From NCBI GenBank assembly GCA_964036315.1, contig OZ038500.1, forward strand, positions 60,219,446 through 60,283,445: a DNA stretch of 64,000 bases. Reading direction: 5' to 3'. This DNA is from Acanthosepion esculentum. Its lineage: Eukaryota > Mollusca > Cephalopoda > Sepiida > Sepiidae. Made by a program: the position numbers and the translations under genes. Shown piece after piece: positions 10,970 through 22,119 of this stretch. Numbering within the stretch: position 1 is the stretch's first letter; the number at the start of each line of letters is the position of its first letter. The notes beneath the pieces were generated by a model. That model had not been told where the DNA came from, did not search any database, and saw only the letters and a program-made list of their open reading frames with translations.

Positions 10970-11180
10970 AATATGTGTTGAATGAAATTGAGCAAGAGAT
11001 CAACAAAACTCCTTGTAACATCAAAGTTGAACTGAAGGCAAGGATTATTGCAGAATTCACCACCTTAAAAAAGGATACCGCCCAGAAGTGTTGCAAAAGA
11101 TTCTATGTAGTCTGGAGGCCGTGGTTTTATACAGTTACACAAAAAACATCTTGAAATACTAAAGAGTAAATTTATTCAAT
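10970..11180 (+). pseudogene. Probable transposase C-terminal fragment
   Basis: The + strand reads LNEIEQEINKTPCNIKVELK, then FTTLKKDTAQKCCKRF, then after a frameshift SLEAVV. This resembles the tail of IS630/Tc1-type transposases, where a basic helix is followed by RLEAVVxAxGxxIE. No catalytic residues are present. The call rests on a short pattern and is tentative. Confidence 0.35.
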
Positions 11181-11339
11181 AAAATCGCTATTGACTTCGG
11201 AATCGCTTGCAACTCTACTGGACGGTCTCTTCGTTCAAGTTGGTTAATGCTGACATAATTTCAGTTCATCTTTGGTATTACAAGAAATTTTATTGGTATC
11301 TCGACTGCGACCCACACATAATAGAGAGGGGGAAAGAGA

Positions 11340-11416
11340 TAGAGAGATACTAGCAGACTGAGATAGATATGAACAGACTGAGATAAATGGATAGATATAT
11401 AGATATGAATAAACTG

Positions 11417-11449
<33 letters not shown>

Positions 11450-11492
11450 TGAAAAGGGTTAGATAGAGAGATAGATATATATGGACAGGTTC

Positions 11493-11531
<39 letters not shown>

Positions 11532-11813
11532 CAGTTTATTCATATCTATATCTATCAGTCTGCTAGTATCTCTCTACCGCTCTCCCTCTCTCTATATATA
11601 TGCGTGCGCGTGTATGTGTGTATATATATAAGACTATTCAAATCTATCATTTTGTCTATCTGTCTATATATATATATATAGACAGATAGACAAAGTGATA
11701 GATTTGAATAGTCTTATATATATACACACATACACGCGCACGCATATATATAGAGAGAGGGAGAGCGGTAGAGAGATACTAGCAGACTGATAGATATAGA
11801 TATGAATAAACTG

Positions 11814-11901
<88 letters not shown>

Positions 11902-12030
11902 GATAGACAAAGTGATAGATTTGAATAGTCTTATATATATATACACATACACGCGCACGCATATATATAGAGAGAGGGAGAGCGGTAGAGAGATACTAGC
12001 AGACTGATAGATATAGATATGAATAAACTG

Positions 12031-12081
<51 letters not shown>

Positions 12082-12091
12082 GAACGGACTG

Positions 12092-12167
<76 letters not shown>
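11340..12167. repeat. Compound GATA/TATC, TA and GAGA satellite
   Basis: Tracts of GATA (or TATC) are punctuated by ACTGAGATA/CAGTCTGTTCAT spacers and linked by TA, GAGAGG and TG/CG-rich linkers. The same TATC tract plus CAGTCTGxTCATAAT spacer recurs at 62,820-63,307. Open frames across it (Tyr-Leu-Ser-Ile repeats) are spurious. Confidence 0.9.
11484..11862. repeat. Near-perfect long palindrome
   Basis: The centre is the TA tract at about 11,663-11,679 (CTGTC-TATA-GACAG). The left arm carries TATC repeats, a CTCTACCGCTCTCCCTC block, GCGTGCGCGTGTATG and AGACTATTCAAATCTATCA. The right arm repeats these in reverse complement, with only isolated mismatches seen. A third copy in the right-arm orientation follows at 11,897-12,080. 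Stem length is about 180-190 bp. Confidence 0.85.
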
Positions 12168-12500
12168 GTCCATTAATCTCAAATCAATTGAGGCATTTAA
12201 TTCTTTCAATACTCCTGCAAGTTAAGAATATTGCTATTCTATTGTCTATCTTCCCTCCTTTTTGCTTTTCAGACGCTGATTCTTTTTCTATTTCCTTCGA
12301 CTCACGCTTATTTATTTTTAGCTTTCATTACTCAAAGAAATCGACAGCAGTTAAATAAACGACTTTTACAGAATACTTTCAACAAAAAACACTTTCGCTG
12401 AATGTTTGTATTTGTAGCTGTATTAATTTACGACCGACCAAAATCTTATATTAAATCCGCTTATATTTGCGTTTCATTCGCGCCTCCATGATAAAATTGT
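12168..12500. other. Unannotated AT-rich DNA
   Basis: Nothing recognisable. It leads into the (TAA)n tract that borders the next retrotransposon. Confidence 0.45.
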
Positions 12501-12503
12501 TTG

Positions 12504-12504
<1 letters not shown>

Positions 12505-12564
<60 letters not shown>
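12505..12564. repeat. (TAA)n microsatellite at retrotransposon border
   Basis: About 20 TAA units lie immediately upstream of the degraded reverse transcriptase element at 12,570-14,560. Confidence 0.9.
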
Positions 12565-12565
<1 letters not shown>

Positions 12566-12569
12566 GCCA

Positions 12570-14560
12570 TTCTCACATACATGAAATTTCTCCTTGGAAA
12601 AGAGAAAGAAATTGAAAAAGAAATTGAACAACTTAGATGTGAATTATCAGCACTCGATAAACTGGCAGGAGGAACAAATGTAAGTACAAGAAAAGGTAGA
12701 AAAGTAAAAGTTAGATAGAAAATTAGGAATGAAAATGAAGTCCTATCAGCTAAAGAAACATAAAGCTACCAATACAACTGAAAGAAACCAGACGCTATGA
12801 AAAAAGATGAAAATTCTACCGGCAGAACAAGATCTTTCAAGCCGATGCAAAGAATTTTTACAAAGAAATATGCAAACAAAAATTTAAACAGACAACTGCC
12901 CTTCCAACAATGGAAGTTTATAAAGTTCTGGGGAAAAAAATATGGGATTACCCTAAAGAATATAACAACGAAATCAGGTTGGATTACGCAAGAGGTCGAA
13001 CGGATGAAAAAAAAAACAAGAACATGCATAGGCATGAGTCAAGGAAGAAGATGTTGCATGCACACTGAGAAAAACATACAACTGGAAATCTCTACGAATA
13101 AATAAACGTCCATATTTTTTGGCTATATCGTCTAAATGCAGCACACAAAAATCTAGCCAAGGAATAGGAAGAAATGGTCAATGAGACTTCGAAAATTTCG
13201 GCATGGTTAACCAAAGGAATTGCCTTCCTTTTATCCATGAATGGTGATATAAATGTCCCCAAATAATTACATGTGTTCCCACTGTTTACAAAATATTGAC
13301 ATCTATTTGTGAGAAAACATCTATATTCCTTTTTAGAAAAAAAAACGAGATACTACCTCTTGAACAAAAAGGGTGCAAATTTACGGATGTAATGAACAAT
13401 GACCTATTTATAGGATAACCTTAGAAAACTACTCCAATGCAAAGAATAATCTCAGTACTCCTTGGATAGATTACCGTAATGCATTCGATATTGTGCCCCA
13501 TTCTTGGAACGTAAAGTCTTTAAAAATATACACGGTATCACCCATGTCATGAATTTCATCAAAGTATGCCGATATGGAAAACAAAACTTCAACTCAATCT
13601 ATAAGTTTGGTGAAATAAACTTCAACAGAGGAATATTTCAAGGCGATTTATTGTCTCCCTTACACTTTTGCATATCCCAGCGAACGTAACAGGACGGAAT
13701 ATGGCTAAAAGTTATCTCAAAAGACAATAAGCCATCTGATTCACATTGATGAATTAAAGGTGTATGCTAGGAATGAAGGCGACCTAGAAGGCCTCCTTAA
13801 AATATTATGAAAAGGAAAGCTAAGGATAAAGCTCTTGAACAGCGGAAACAATGCTGGCAAGACAAACATCTGTATGGCTAATATCCAGAACGTGTTAATA
13901 AAGCTGATGTTGATGAAGTTAACATTTATCAATGGTTACGAGGATCTGGGTTAAAGGCTGAAACGGAAGACTTTATTCTTGCAGGACAACAGCAGATTCT
14001 TTCCAGGCAAATATCATACATAATGGTGTGGATCTAAAATGCAGGTTTTCTGACAAATAGCAGGATGTTCAGTACATGTGCCAAATGAATATAAAATCGT
14101 CACCATGTGTAGGACAATACATACGATGGGCAATGTGCAAACACTTTGGAAAAGATGTTAATAAACATTGGTAGGAACATTACCCAACACCGGTTACAGA
14201 AATAGAACACACTTCTATGGGACTACACCATCTTTACAGACGGGAGATTGAAGCAAATAGGCCGGACATAATTGTCAAAAACCAAAAGGGAAAAAAACCT
14301 TGCCTGCTAATTGATATGGCTTGCCCAGAGGACTGTAACATAGAAACCAAGAAGTTTGAATATCTATCAAAGTATAAAACCTGGAAATCAAAATAGAAAA
14401 AAATTGGAAATTGATAACAAGAAGACAACCAGTCATACTAGGTGCGCTTGGAATGATAAAAAAGGAACACAACAACGCATTAAAAAATACCTGGAAATCC
14501 CAGGTTAAGAGAAATAGAAAAAAATATCTTGATAAGTAGAGTCCCCCCCTCTAAGAAGAA
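12570..14560 (+). pseudogene. Non-LTR retrotransposon with restriction-like endonuclease, degraded
   Basis: Pieces in order on the + strand: a segment before RT (KKYGITLKNITTKSGWITQE in one frame); WLTKGIAFLL at about 13,200; RT motif A region (WIDYRNAFDIVPHSW) at 13,465-13,505; FNRGIFQGDLLSP (RT motif B) at about 13,620-13,665. A restriction-like endonuclease follows at 14,250-14,400, with RPDIIVKNQKG then CLLIDMACPEDCN and KFEYLSKY. This matches the family pattern (R/K)PD-x12-14-(D/E) of R2/R4-type elements. Frameshifts and stops are throughout and the YxDD box was not found. A (TAA)n tract lies upstream, and ATAATGATGATAATA-type repeats lie downstream at about 14,690. Confidence 0.75.
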
Positions 14561-14884
14561 CTTTGTCCATATAACGATAGTGATGTTATAGGAGTTAGGA
14601 AAAGAAATCATGAAATGTAGCCATAACAACACACCACTACCTGCCTTAGGTCTTCACGAAGAGTTGGTTGGTAGTGTGACCATAGTGTAAATATAATGAT
14701 GATAATATTATTATTATTTTATTTCCTTTTGATTTCTCGTGTGTACACATTTCTTTCCGGGTCCCGCCCAGAGACCTAAGGTTAGAAATGGCATCATGAC
14801 ATTTTCCACTGACAAAAAAAATATATATATATTTTACATAGATAAAGCCATTCGTAAGGTGTGGGTTATAATCACGAGAACAAT

Positions 14885-15108
14885 TTTTTGTATTTCTTTA
14901 AGGCATGGTTCGCTTCAATTACTCTACTGGAATCTTTTTCCAACCAATCCGAGGGATCCAACTACAACAGGGATTGTTGATGTTCCCATGTCCCACATTT
15001 TTGAGATTTCGATCTCAATGTCCTTGTATTTTGATAGCTTTTTGAAGATACAGTGCAGTCCACAGGGACTGCCATATCAATAAGGAGGCACCTTTTATGT
15101 TTGCGGTC
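14885..15108 (-). pseudogene. Endonuclease-domain fragment of the same retrotransposon, inverted
   Basis: The minus strand reads KDRKHKRCLLIDMAVPVDC, then (with a shift) KYKDIEIEISKMWDMGTST and IPVVV. This is the restriction-like endonuclease segment also seen at 14,250-14,480 and 15,406-15,690. Upstream of KDRKHK the coding runs straight into an (ATT)n tract (15,110-15,171), where the catalytic RPD motif would be expected. Only the distal part of the domain remains. Confidence 0.7.
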
Positions 15109-15109
15109 T

Positions 15110-15127
15110 TTAATAATAATAATAATA

Positions 15128-15171
<44 letters not shown>
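15110..15171. repeat. (AAT/ATT)n microsatellite
   Basis: AAT repeats switch to ATT repeats. The tract adjoins endonuclease fragments on both sides: the minus-strand copy to the left and a plus-strand C-terminal tail to the right. Confidence 0.9.
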
Positions 15172-15225
15172 CACTATTCACGCAAGTACAGCCTACACCT
15201 TACGAAGGGCTTTATCTATGTAAAA
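15172..15225 (+). pseudogene. C-terminal tail of the restriction-like-endonuclease retrotransposon
   Basis: GTACAGCCTACACCTTACG and GAAGGGCTTTATCTAT match the sequence that ends the copy at 15,636-15,680, reading STAHTLRRALS. Only the last 50 bases are present. Its orientation is opposite to that of the fragment at 14,885-15,108. Confidence 0.6.
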
Positions 15226-15330
15226 TATGTATTTTTTAATTGTTCTGTGGAAACTATCATGATGCCATTTCTGATCTTAAGATCTTTGGGCGAGACTCGG
15301 AAAGAAATGAGTACACACCAGAAATCAAAG

Positions 15331-15339
15331 ATAATAATG

Positions 15340-15406
<67 letters not shown>
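15331..15406. repeat. (AAT)n microsatellite
   Basis: About 25 AAT units lie directly against the CLLIDMA codons of the next fragment. Read in that frame they give a poly-Asn run. Confidence 0.9.
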
Positions 15407-15690
15407 GTGCCTCCTTATTGATATGGCAGTCCCTGCAGTCTGCAATGTAACTTTGAAGATATTCGAAAAACTGTCAAAATACAAGGACCTTGAAATAGAA
15501 ATCTCAAAAATGTGGCACATGGGAACATCAACAATTCCTGTTGTACTTGGAGCCCTTGGACTGGTTGGAAAAGATTCCAGTAGGCTGACTGAAGGGATCC
15601 CTGGAAGTCCATGCCTCAAAGAGATCTAAAAAATTGTTCTGACAAGTACAGCCCACACTTTACGAAGGGCTTTATCTATAGCAATAGATT
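15406..15690 (+). pseudogene. Endonuclease-domain fragment, well preserved
   Basis: An open + strand segment reads CLLIDMAVPAVCNV, EKLSKYKDLEIEISKMWHMG and TSTIPVVLGALGLVGK, then a PGSPCLKEI end and STAHTLRRALS. This is the last about 90 residues of the R2/R4-type polyprotein and better kept than the other two copies. The catalytic RPD half is missing, replaced by the (AAT)n tract. It is a 5'-truncated copy. Confidence 0.75.
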
Positions 15691-15945
15691 CAATAGATTC
15701 AATATAGTCCTTCCACTTCATGTCAGCTGAGAACCTTAGCCAGAGAAGGCGCAATGAGTAACATTCCTGTAGGTTAGCATCAGCCATGCACATTCATCAT
15801 TCAATCTTTCTACTGGCTTTCATATCATATACATTCTCCTCTTGCAATCAAAATGTTCAAAATTTGGATTTATCTGCCTACAATACATTTTGCCACTCTT
15901 TCATTGTCTAGTTTTCTTTTCCAAAGCATGGCGGTCGGTCTGTTA
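15691..15945. other. Unannotated sequence
   Basis: A duplicated ATAGATTCAATAGATTCAATATAG block at the left edge is followed by sequence with no recognisable content. Confidence 0.4.
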
Positions 15946-16130
15946 TAGTGATTTTACAAGCGTAGTTAGATGTGGCACAAGGCCGAAAGTAGGGGAGACC
16001 CGGTGATAATCGATCTCACTACTCAGTTGTAATTGTTCTAGCGAGACAAGCTTGCTAATCATTATACCGCCTCGAGGTGCCCCGTTTGGTCGTAGTTGTT
16101 GTAGTGTGGCGGTGTTTACGCATAAATGAA
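15946..16130 (-). repeat. Isolated relative of the GC-rich LTR repeat unit
   Basis: GATGTGGCACAAGGCCG at about 15,970 matches the core of the tandem units at 29.3-32.9 kb, and here it is in the same orientation as there. The rest of the segment shares only GC-rich character. It lies just left of the Tc1 fragment. Confidence 0.4.
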
Positions 16131-16142
16131 TTAAATTCATAT

Positions 16143-16469
16143 TTCAGCAAGACAACAAAACAAAACATTCTATTAATTTTTGTGAAAATTATGTCATGTC
16201 ATAAAAAGAACACAATTTTTATGAAATTATGAATCATCTACCTCAATCTCCTGACCTTTTTCCCATTGAATTATTATGGGTTGCAGTGGATAGGAGAGGT
16301 GGAAAAGAGAATAACCAAAGAGTGAGTGTGAGCTTTTTCGGTGCTAGAAGAATACTTGGGAAGGTCTGTCATGTACTTGTTTTCAAATATCGCTGGAAAG
16401 AATGCCAAGAATTTGAAAAGCAGTAATTGAGTCAGGTGGTAATATTTTTGATGAAAACAAAATATATGC
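16143..16469 (+). pseudogene. Tc1-type transposase catalytic C-terminal fragment
   Basis: In shifting frames the + strand reads FQQDNKTKHS (second catalytic Asp region), then MNHLPQSPDLFPIELLW (catalytic Glu region), then a degraded tail with KNAKNLKSSN. This matches Tc1 transposases, in which FQQDNxPKHT and WPxQSPDLNPIExLW carry the second and third residues of the DD34E triad. The DNA-binding head and first Asp are missing. An LTR element begins right after it, at 16,470. Confidence 0.8.
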
Positions 16470-17194
16470 TGTTGTATGATAATGTTTATATACTCTTGTA
16501 GCATACCTACGGACGATAATGGGTATGTCCCCATTCACATAAATACAGTAGTAAATATTGTGTGTTGGTTTGCATTTGGAGATTCATCTCCAGCTGTCCT
16601 GGACAAACACTCTGCCTCCGGGCAGAGAGGATCCCCAGTAGAGGCTATGTCAAAGGGCAGAGTCACGTCTCGTGAAACAGCTACCCAACCCCGTTTTATA
16701 CGGGGAATTTTGGGCCGAGCCTCCGGGGTCGGATACCCCACATTAAATTCGGTCTTGTGCCACATCTGAACGCGTGGGGCGGTTGGTAGATATCCTACAG
16801 TTGGAAATTCGTCTGCAGCAGTGCTCGTCACTCTCTTCCTCCCAGCAGAGAGGATCCCCAGTCAAGGCTATGTCCAAGCGCAGAGTCACGTCACGGGAAA
16901 CGGCTACCTGACCCCGTTTAATACGAGGTCTACGGGGAAATTTTGGCCGAGCCTATGGGCACGGACACCCCACATTAAATTCGGTCTTGTGCCCCATCTA
17001 ACCGCGTGAGGCGGTTATTAGTTATCCTGCAGTTGACGATTCATTGTGAAATTCACTTCAATCATTTCTAACAGTTGACTACTTTTACGCGCCGGTGGCG
17101 AATCTTATGTGTGTTGTTCTTGTCCTAAGTATTATCGTTCATTACTAACCTTCGTGTGATTATCCTATTCAGCAACCTTTCCTAGGTTACAACA
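16470..17194 (+). mobile_element. LTR with two GC-rich repeat units
   Basis: The segment begins TGTTGTA and ends TACAACA. A CATAAATAC block follows near 16,535. It then carries two diverged copies of the GC-rich unit (about 16,600-16,790 and 16,845-17,020), each with a TCTTGTGCC(A/C)CATCT core, a CCCCGTTTxATACGxGG hairpin and a GCCGAGCCT block. The same structure, with 14 units and reverse orientation, is at 29,094-32,971. The flanks TATGC and TATAG match only in part as a target duplication, so the exact ends are less certain than for the other copy. Confidence 0.6.
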
Positions 17195-18295
17195 TATAGT
17201 TTGCTGCTTATTCTTGTCAAAATAAAAGCAAATAGACTGTAATTATTACAAGCACATTTGTTTAACACTGTTTAATCTCGTAAATGCTGGAAATATCCGT
17301 CAACCGTGCAACATTCCTCGAAACTCACCAGAACAGTGAGACACACAGTAGGACACAAATTCGAATTCGCATATTTAAATGCTTCCTCTTTAAATTAATC
17401 TACTGCGTGGGGATTTTTATTATAAACCTTATTCTTTAGTACGCCACCCTCACTCCACCAAAAAAAAAGCCATTTGAGTAACATCGGATGGACGTAGTGG
17501 CTATTCACTGCTGTCACGTTTTCCGATTCCACGTCGTGAGAAGATTTGGTACAGTTAGTCTCTTAATTCTAAAACTGTTATCTTCCGACAATCCTCGTCG
17601 GAAATGTTATATTCCGTGCTAAGTGAATAAATAAATAACACCAGGTGGATACTAGAAGAAAGGTTTATTGTACACAACAAGTACAATATGAAACACGGTA
17701 TTGTTATACAAACAGGTCAATCTAGTAGTGAGTGCCACTAATTGGAAGATCGGACGTGCTTGCGTCTCCTCTCTCACTATCTCTTCGTAGACAATTGACT
17801 TTATAGATACTTACTACCTATAATGTAATCATTCATGGGGATGCCGGGTTATTCGATTATATCATAATGAGGAGCTACCCCATCTTGTTGAAAAGACAGT
17901 TCGGCGAAGATAGATCTCGTTCTGAATTGTGCTACTACCACGTTGGGAAGCATATTTAAGTAATTGTTATTGTAAAAATTCACGTCTGTATATAAATAAT
18001 TAAACAAGTGTATACTTACCTTGGGCCCACCCAGTATATAATTAAAAAAAGAATCTATAAGAAAGTAAATAAATGAAAAATACTGTAATATTGTATATTA
18101 ATATATATAATATTGTTTCTTACCGTAGATCTTAGCTACATTAGCTTACCTTTTACTTTCTTCGCTAGATACGAGAATATCCGTCATTTTACTTACTGTA
18201 ATTACTTTACGTGTTGTGTTTGGCATATGCTAATTTACAGCATCACTAACCATACAATTTGGATTCATTATTAAATAACCCTTATGACATTATTT
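17195..18295. other. Unannotated DNA
   Basis: No gene was recognised. The segment TAGAAGAAAGGTTTATTGTAC at about 17,650 with ACAAGTACAATATG resembles the 3' region of a retroelement but was not placed in a family. Confidence 0.4.
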
Positions 18296-18640
18296 AGGTT
18301 CACCTATCGTCCGGATTATACACCCCCTCCAACCTTATGAAATGTAGTAGGTGTTTATTCCTTACTTCCTGTTTAGAATTGAGTTTCCGGTTTCTTATTT
18401 TTATTCTCTTTCTCTCCCAGTAATTCCTGTATGTAATCTCTGAAATTCTATTTAATATTTACTCATTTATTTTTATTTTTTCTGTTGTTTTTAAATTTTT
18501 CCTCAACAGGAGTTAACCTATCGTCGATTACACACACCTTCCGGGTCTTTTGAACAGGAGCAGAGTTTTTATACCTGGTCTACTGTTTAGGATCGTGTTT
18601 CCTGTTCCTTCTAAGGTCTTTTCAATTGTGTTTCACTTCC
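18296..18640 (+). repeat. Diverged tandem duplication, period about 210 bp
   Basis: ACCTATCGTC..GATTA.ACAC followed by CTTCC at about 18,302 recurs at about 18,514. A later CTGTTTAG.AT.G.GTTTCC block is similarly repeated (18,370 and 18,585). Copies differ by many substitutions, so the duplication is old. Confidence 0.55.
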
Positions 18641-19590
18641 TGTAGCTTCTTGCATTTTGGTGGCCTTCTTGCAAAAAGGAAGAGAGGATTACTGCAGATT
18701 AACGAAAAAGTCTCTCGTAGTTATTTATTTTATTTTCGTTGTTTAAAAGACAAAATATCTTTTTGGGGATTCTGTTTCGTTTCTTACTCTCCAAGCAAAG
18801 AATACATTTTCCTAAGTCGTTCAATCTATCCTCCGCTTTTCTCGCAAAGTCTTATCACAGGCCAGACATCAATCTGACCGTTTATGCATGAATGAACAAA
18901 ATTATCCCCATTTCTACCATCTTCGGTAAATACTAAAGAAAAAAAACCCGGTAAAGCGTAGGAAGAGGAGAGACAATAGAATAAAGATAAAAAAGCTACC
19001 GAAGGTTCTGATTTTCATATTGTCCGTTGGAACAAATCTCTGCTAATCTCATTCAGTCCGCGGAAGTGATTCCGGTGATGCAGAAGATTTCGCCTAAGTC
19101 GAAAGGCGCCAAAAATTGCCTGTTTTCTAAATAGGAAAAGCCAAACAAAGAACTGAAATAATCCGTTGTCAGATTAACAAATACAATTCGAGACAGGAAA
19201 AAGAATAATTTCGATGCTTTTAGAGAAAACAGAAAACCATTTTTTATGCCATCTCCCTTCAGAACATTGGCGAACATGTTTCTCCATAGATTATTTTCCT
19301 ATATTATCTGTGAATTGACAAGACATATTAGGAAAGACAGTGGAATGGTTACCCGTTGCTTTCTTCACGGTTGTAAATTCAGATTTTTACTTCTTTTCTC
19401 CAACCGATTTTCACGAAGATGCCGCGGAGAAAACCTGGATTGATACCAATTTTAAATACAGTATTCTTTTTATTTATGTGCCGCCTCCGCCAAGGTCGTG
19501 GACTATCATGACATTTCAAAACTGTACTATTTCTCTCATCTTATATTCTGGCATACATTTATGCAAACTTGCAGGCCATGTCTCAATATG
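18641..19590. other. Unannotated DNA
   Basis: Open frames of 65-84 codons on both strands (18,626-18,877; 19,053-19,277; 19,246-19,594) overlap without any recognisable domain or splice context. No element was identified. Confidence 0.4.
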
Positions 19591-19592
19591 TT

Positions 19593-19595
<3 letters not shown>

Positions 19596-19664
<69 letters not shown>
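19596..19664. repeat. (TA)n microsatellite
   Basis: A pure TA tract of about 68 bp. Confidence 0.95.
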
Positions 19665-19667
<3 letters not shown>

Positions 19668-19721
19668 AAAAGTAAAAAGCTCGGGTAGAATTTGTGCTTG
19701 GTTTCCTGATTCCTGATGATA

Positions 19722-21661
19722 ATGTTTACGTAGGTACCACCACGAGATCGCTAAAAAAAGCGCATAGCATGATGAAAAAGACGCCAAACTTGACGAAAAC
19801 AAAATTTTATCGTGTAAATATTTATGTTATTATTAAGAGGTAAGATCAAAGTTTATTTCAATTATTTTTTAAAATTCTTACATCTTTTTAGAACAATCTG
19901 AATTTTCATATAAAAATCCTTGTTTCTCTTTGTATCACCGGATGTAGTAAAATAACATATACAAATTTTAGCACTTTTTTTTTGTATGACACACATTAAT
20001 TTTGAAAATCTTGCAAAAATAAAAATAATTGTCAGATGTTAATGAAACTTTCAGAAAGTATTCACAGATGATCAAAATTATTATAAAAATGTTTTTTTTA
20101 TTAAAGTCATGGCAGAAATATTTTTTTATATTTATTCCCTCAATAACTAATTTTATGAAAACGCTAGAAATTCGATCGCATCAGGTTTAGTGATTACAAT
20201 AGTAAAAAGCACAAGCCTTTGAGGAATGCCAATCATGTTTCTTTTTGTGTTTTTAATTAGATCCCCCTACGTGACAATCAGCTCTGAATTGTAACATACA
20301 AAACTCAATAAAACAAATATATTATTTAATTTCAAATAATTTTATTTGCTTTTAGTTGTTTTTATGAATATGGAAAATATTTTCTTAAAGCATAAAAATT
20401 TTTCGATGAAAAATGAATTTTTAATTCAATTATTTGTTATTTTTTAATTATAATAGATTCTTACATTTAAGTTGTTAAAATATTATAAAATTAGTTAAAA
20501 GCCGGTTTTGTAAGTGTCCTTATGAGATATAATTTTTTTAGTGCGTTGTAAATTGTATCGTTTTGACTAATCAGAAGATCCGCAGTAATTAAGAAATATA
20601 ATTTTGTGTTTATAATCTGACTCTAATTATAAAGTACGGAAGACCAGAATACAGTTAAGTTGCGTTATTTGAGTTAAGCATTGTTCTCCGCTGTTAAGGC
20701 TTTTACTTTTGCGAAACACGTGTGGAGAAGTTTGTTTGATTTTTCAATTACAACTGGGAAGTGAACCTAAAAGTATCAGTATCATCTTATGGAATTTATA
20801 TGATCTTATTTTTATATTAATCTCAGTTATGGCATTTTTTCCATAAATGAAATATCAAAATTAATAATAAAATGAATGGAAATACAAATAACACAGCAAA
20901 ATGTAATAAATGTACATAAAATTATAGTATTTTATGTACACTTCTGATAAAATTTCATAAGAAAGGTACCTATAAATTAATTAGATACCTTTCTTATGAA
21001 ATTTAATCTCATTCGTAACAGTCTTATTTTAATTTCTTTATAATATATTTTCCATAAAGCATCGTAAACGTAAAGGTGAAAGCTAAGTAAAAAAAAAAAA
21101 AAAAAAAATAGAGCGCAGAAAGTTTTCCTTAAAAATAACGAGGTAAATAATTTGTTCACTTACTTGTAAAATATTTCACTTTTCTCCTTCCGTAGAACAA
21201 ATTATCCTCACGGAATCCCTGAATATGTCATTTATCACCTGTCAAGTGACGCGAAAGTTTATGACCTGCTTTGTTTTATTTTCAAATTAGATCTTTTCGG
21301 CGCAGAAGCTAAGTTAAGTTTGGTTCAAAATATTTTAAATAAACATTATAATTTCTGATTTTCTTAAAATAAGTTTTGACAAAATGATAATTGATATTTT
21401 TAAAAGAATTTCGAACAGAGATTTTCATTGATTTTATAAAATGGAAAAAATGTTTGCCATCTCTCAATTTTACTGACTAAAAAAAAACAAGATTTTTAAC
21501 GAAATTTTCGGACGTGTTAGGAACGATTAAAAAATGTAAAAAAATACCCCCAAAATACGTTGATCTTTCCTCTTAATAATAACATAAACATTTAGTTTGT
21601 CGTCTTTTTCATCATGCTATTCTCTTTATTTAGCAATCTCTTGGAGGAACCTATGTTTACG
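19722..21661. mobile_element. Element with about 200-bp terminal inverted repeats
   Basis: The left end (19,722-19,925) and the reverse complement of the right end (21,465-21,661) align over about 200 bp. Shared blocks are GAGAT(C/T)GCTAAA, ATAGCATGATGAAAAAGACG, TTTATGTTATTATTAAGAGG and AAGATCAA. The interior (about 1.5 kb) is extremely AT-rich with no transposase frame, so this looks like a non-autonomous TIR or foldback element. Superfamily and target duplication could not be set. Confidence 0.65.
20911..21004. repeat. Two adjacent short palindromes
   Basis: 20,911-20,940 is an 11-bp perfect stem (TGTACATAAAA) around an 8-nt loop. 20,950-21,004 is a stem of about 20 bp (TTTCATAAGAAAGGTA on the left arm). 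Both lie within the interior of the long-TIR element and could be a nested miniature element or a cruciform-prone site. Confidence 0.8.
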
Positions 21662-21842
21662 TTACCATTACATGGATGGCAGAACACTAAATTTGAGAAA
21701 TAGTCAGGGGACCCGCACATCCAATTTTGATAAAGAAGAGTCGTAAAACATACGGAAGATTATTACTGAGATGTAATTCTTATTTTACAAGTGTTACTAT
21801 TAATATCGTCTGTATTTGCTAACGTGTTCTACGTTTCACTCC

Positions 21843-21852
21843 CTTTCTCTCG

Positions 21853-21932
<80 letters not shown>
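21843..21932. repeat. (CT)n(CA)n(TA)n compound microsatellite
   Basis: CT repeats pass into CA and then TA repeats without spacers. Confidence 0.95.
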
Positions 21933-22117
21933 AGTTAGTTATATTAAAAAAAAAACAGACAACCTTAAGGGTCCATAGATTATATTTTATTTCCACAGGA
22001 ATGGGATTTTTTTCTGGTTCCTCACATTTCAAGCATAAAAGAAAATGGTTTTAAAATTTTCCATATTATTATTTTTATACAAAAAGTTTTTCAGGGGGTA
22101 GTTTTAAGTTGATGTAA

Positions 22118-22119
<2 letters not shown>

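Noticed and set aside
12467..12718. Poly-Asn protein starting before the (TAA)n tract
   Set aside because: The Asn run is the (TAA)n microsatellite read in one frame. The following residues belong to a degraded retrotransposon.
16535..16831. 98-codon minus-strand open frame
   Set aside because: It lies across the two GC-rich LTR units and is not conserved as a frame in the copies at 29-33 kb.
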